Notes under the pieces: generated by a model
Seen by the model: the letters and a program-made list of their open reading frames with translations, nothing else
What the model was told of the DNA's origin: nothing
Database searches by the model: none
Assembly (NCBI GenBank): GCA_963556255.1
Contig: OY744605.1
Coordinates: 4,475,187-4,539,186 of the forward strand
Source: Allolobophora icterica
Taxonomy: Eukaryota; Annelida; Clitellata; Crassiclitellata; Lumbricidae
Length of the DNA stretch: 64,000 nucleotides
Direction of reading: 5' to 3'
Shown: positions 63,769-64,000 of the stretch, one piece after another
Position numbering within the stretch: the first letter of the stretch is position 1
Layout: each line of letters opens with the position of its first letter
Program-made: the position numbers and the translations under genes

Positions 63769-63905
63769 ATGAACTGGGTCAACCTTTTGACGCATAAACT
63801 CCAGATAGTCCTTTGCCCTAATTAATAGTTGTATGGAGCTTTGATGAGAAAGAGGAACGCTCAAGGACGCTGGAGACTGATGACCACAATCGTTGAAGGT
63901 TATTG
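63769..63905 (-). pseudogene. CR1-like LINE fragment
   Basis: Matches 27295-27425 (AACTGGGTCAACCTTTTGAC, CAGATAGTCC, GTTGTATGGAGCTT). Confidence 0.7.
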
Positions 63906-63911
63906 TAATTT

Positions 63912-64000
63912 AACCCTCATGCGACCAACATATTTTACTCCTTAATATGACCAACTGGGGTCCCGTGGGACCCCAATAGTCGATGACACGTTCAGTGCTT
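63912..64000. mobile_element. Left end of a piggyBac-like element (cut by window edge)
   Basis: TTAA followed by CCCTCATGCGACCAAC, then the palindrome GGGGTCCCGTGGGACCCC: a TTAA target plus CCC-start terminus and subterminal hairpin typical of piggyBac families. The other end is outside the window. Confidence 0.6.

Overview
This is a window of animal nuclear DNA dominated by repeats. The evidence is intron-like gaps with splice signals, long microsatellites, tRNA-derived SINEs, non-LTR retroelements, and hAT, piggyBac, Tc1 and Helitron elements; no bacterial operons are visible. A Gmr1-type Ty3/gypsy element and a multi-exon ankyrin gene family fit a marine invertebrate, perhaps a deuterostome, but I cannot name a species. 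No complete host gene is visible. Almost every short reading frame is an accident of repeats or an overlap of a transposon.

Layout. 1-5388 (minus): the 5' LTR, leader, gag, protease, integrase and reverse transcriptase of an LTR retrotransposon in one uninterrupted frame that runs off the left edge. It has the rare order integrase before reverse transcriptase. 5.4-18 kb: promoter-like modules, hAT elements, the first ankyrin exons and a linker exon. 18-22 kb: a piggyBac element full of YY1-like repeats, a decayed sulfatase exon and a Helitron carrying mini-hairpins. 22-34 kb: repeated modules, decayed terminal exons, a 390-bp GT tract, hAT MITEs, a CR1-like LINE fragment and a 251-codon retroelement reading frame. 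34-41 kb: two copies of a linker exon, intron and coiled-coil exon unit (one cut by a second piggyBac copy), then foldback elements. 41.7-50.9 kb: a tandem segmental duplication; the second copy holds two extra transposons whose empty sites are preserved in the first. 51-64 kb: more modules, ankyrin exons, paired hairpins, a CR1-like LINE, Tc1 remnants and the start of another piggyBac-like element at the right edge.

The most unusual signal is a motif pair found more than 50 times on both strands. A roughly 20-bp box beginning ANACACCTTT or ANACACCTCT is followed, 29-30 bases after its first base, by a TATA box. The rigid spacing with variable flanks resembles the PSE plus TATA layout of snRNA/U6-type (SNAPc) promoters. 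The modules come singly, in tandem about 55-75 bp apart, and as convergent pairs, with two other conserved blocks between them (a ~55-bp block with GTCGACGTCAAC and TGTCGTTAAAC, and a ~100-bp block with a GTCGCC/GGCGAC stem). This could be a dense field of small-RNA genes or an old dispersed repeat that carries such a promoter; the sequence alone does not decide.

The host gene traces on the plus strand (ankyrin exon, linker exon, coiled-coil exon, one further terminal exon) share phase-1 starts, suggesting pieces of one gene family that was repeatedly duplicated and is now mostly broken by stops, lost splice sites and insertions.
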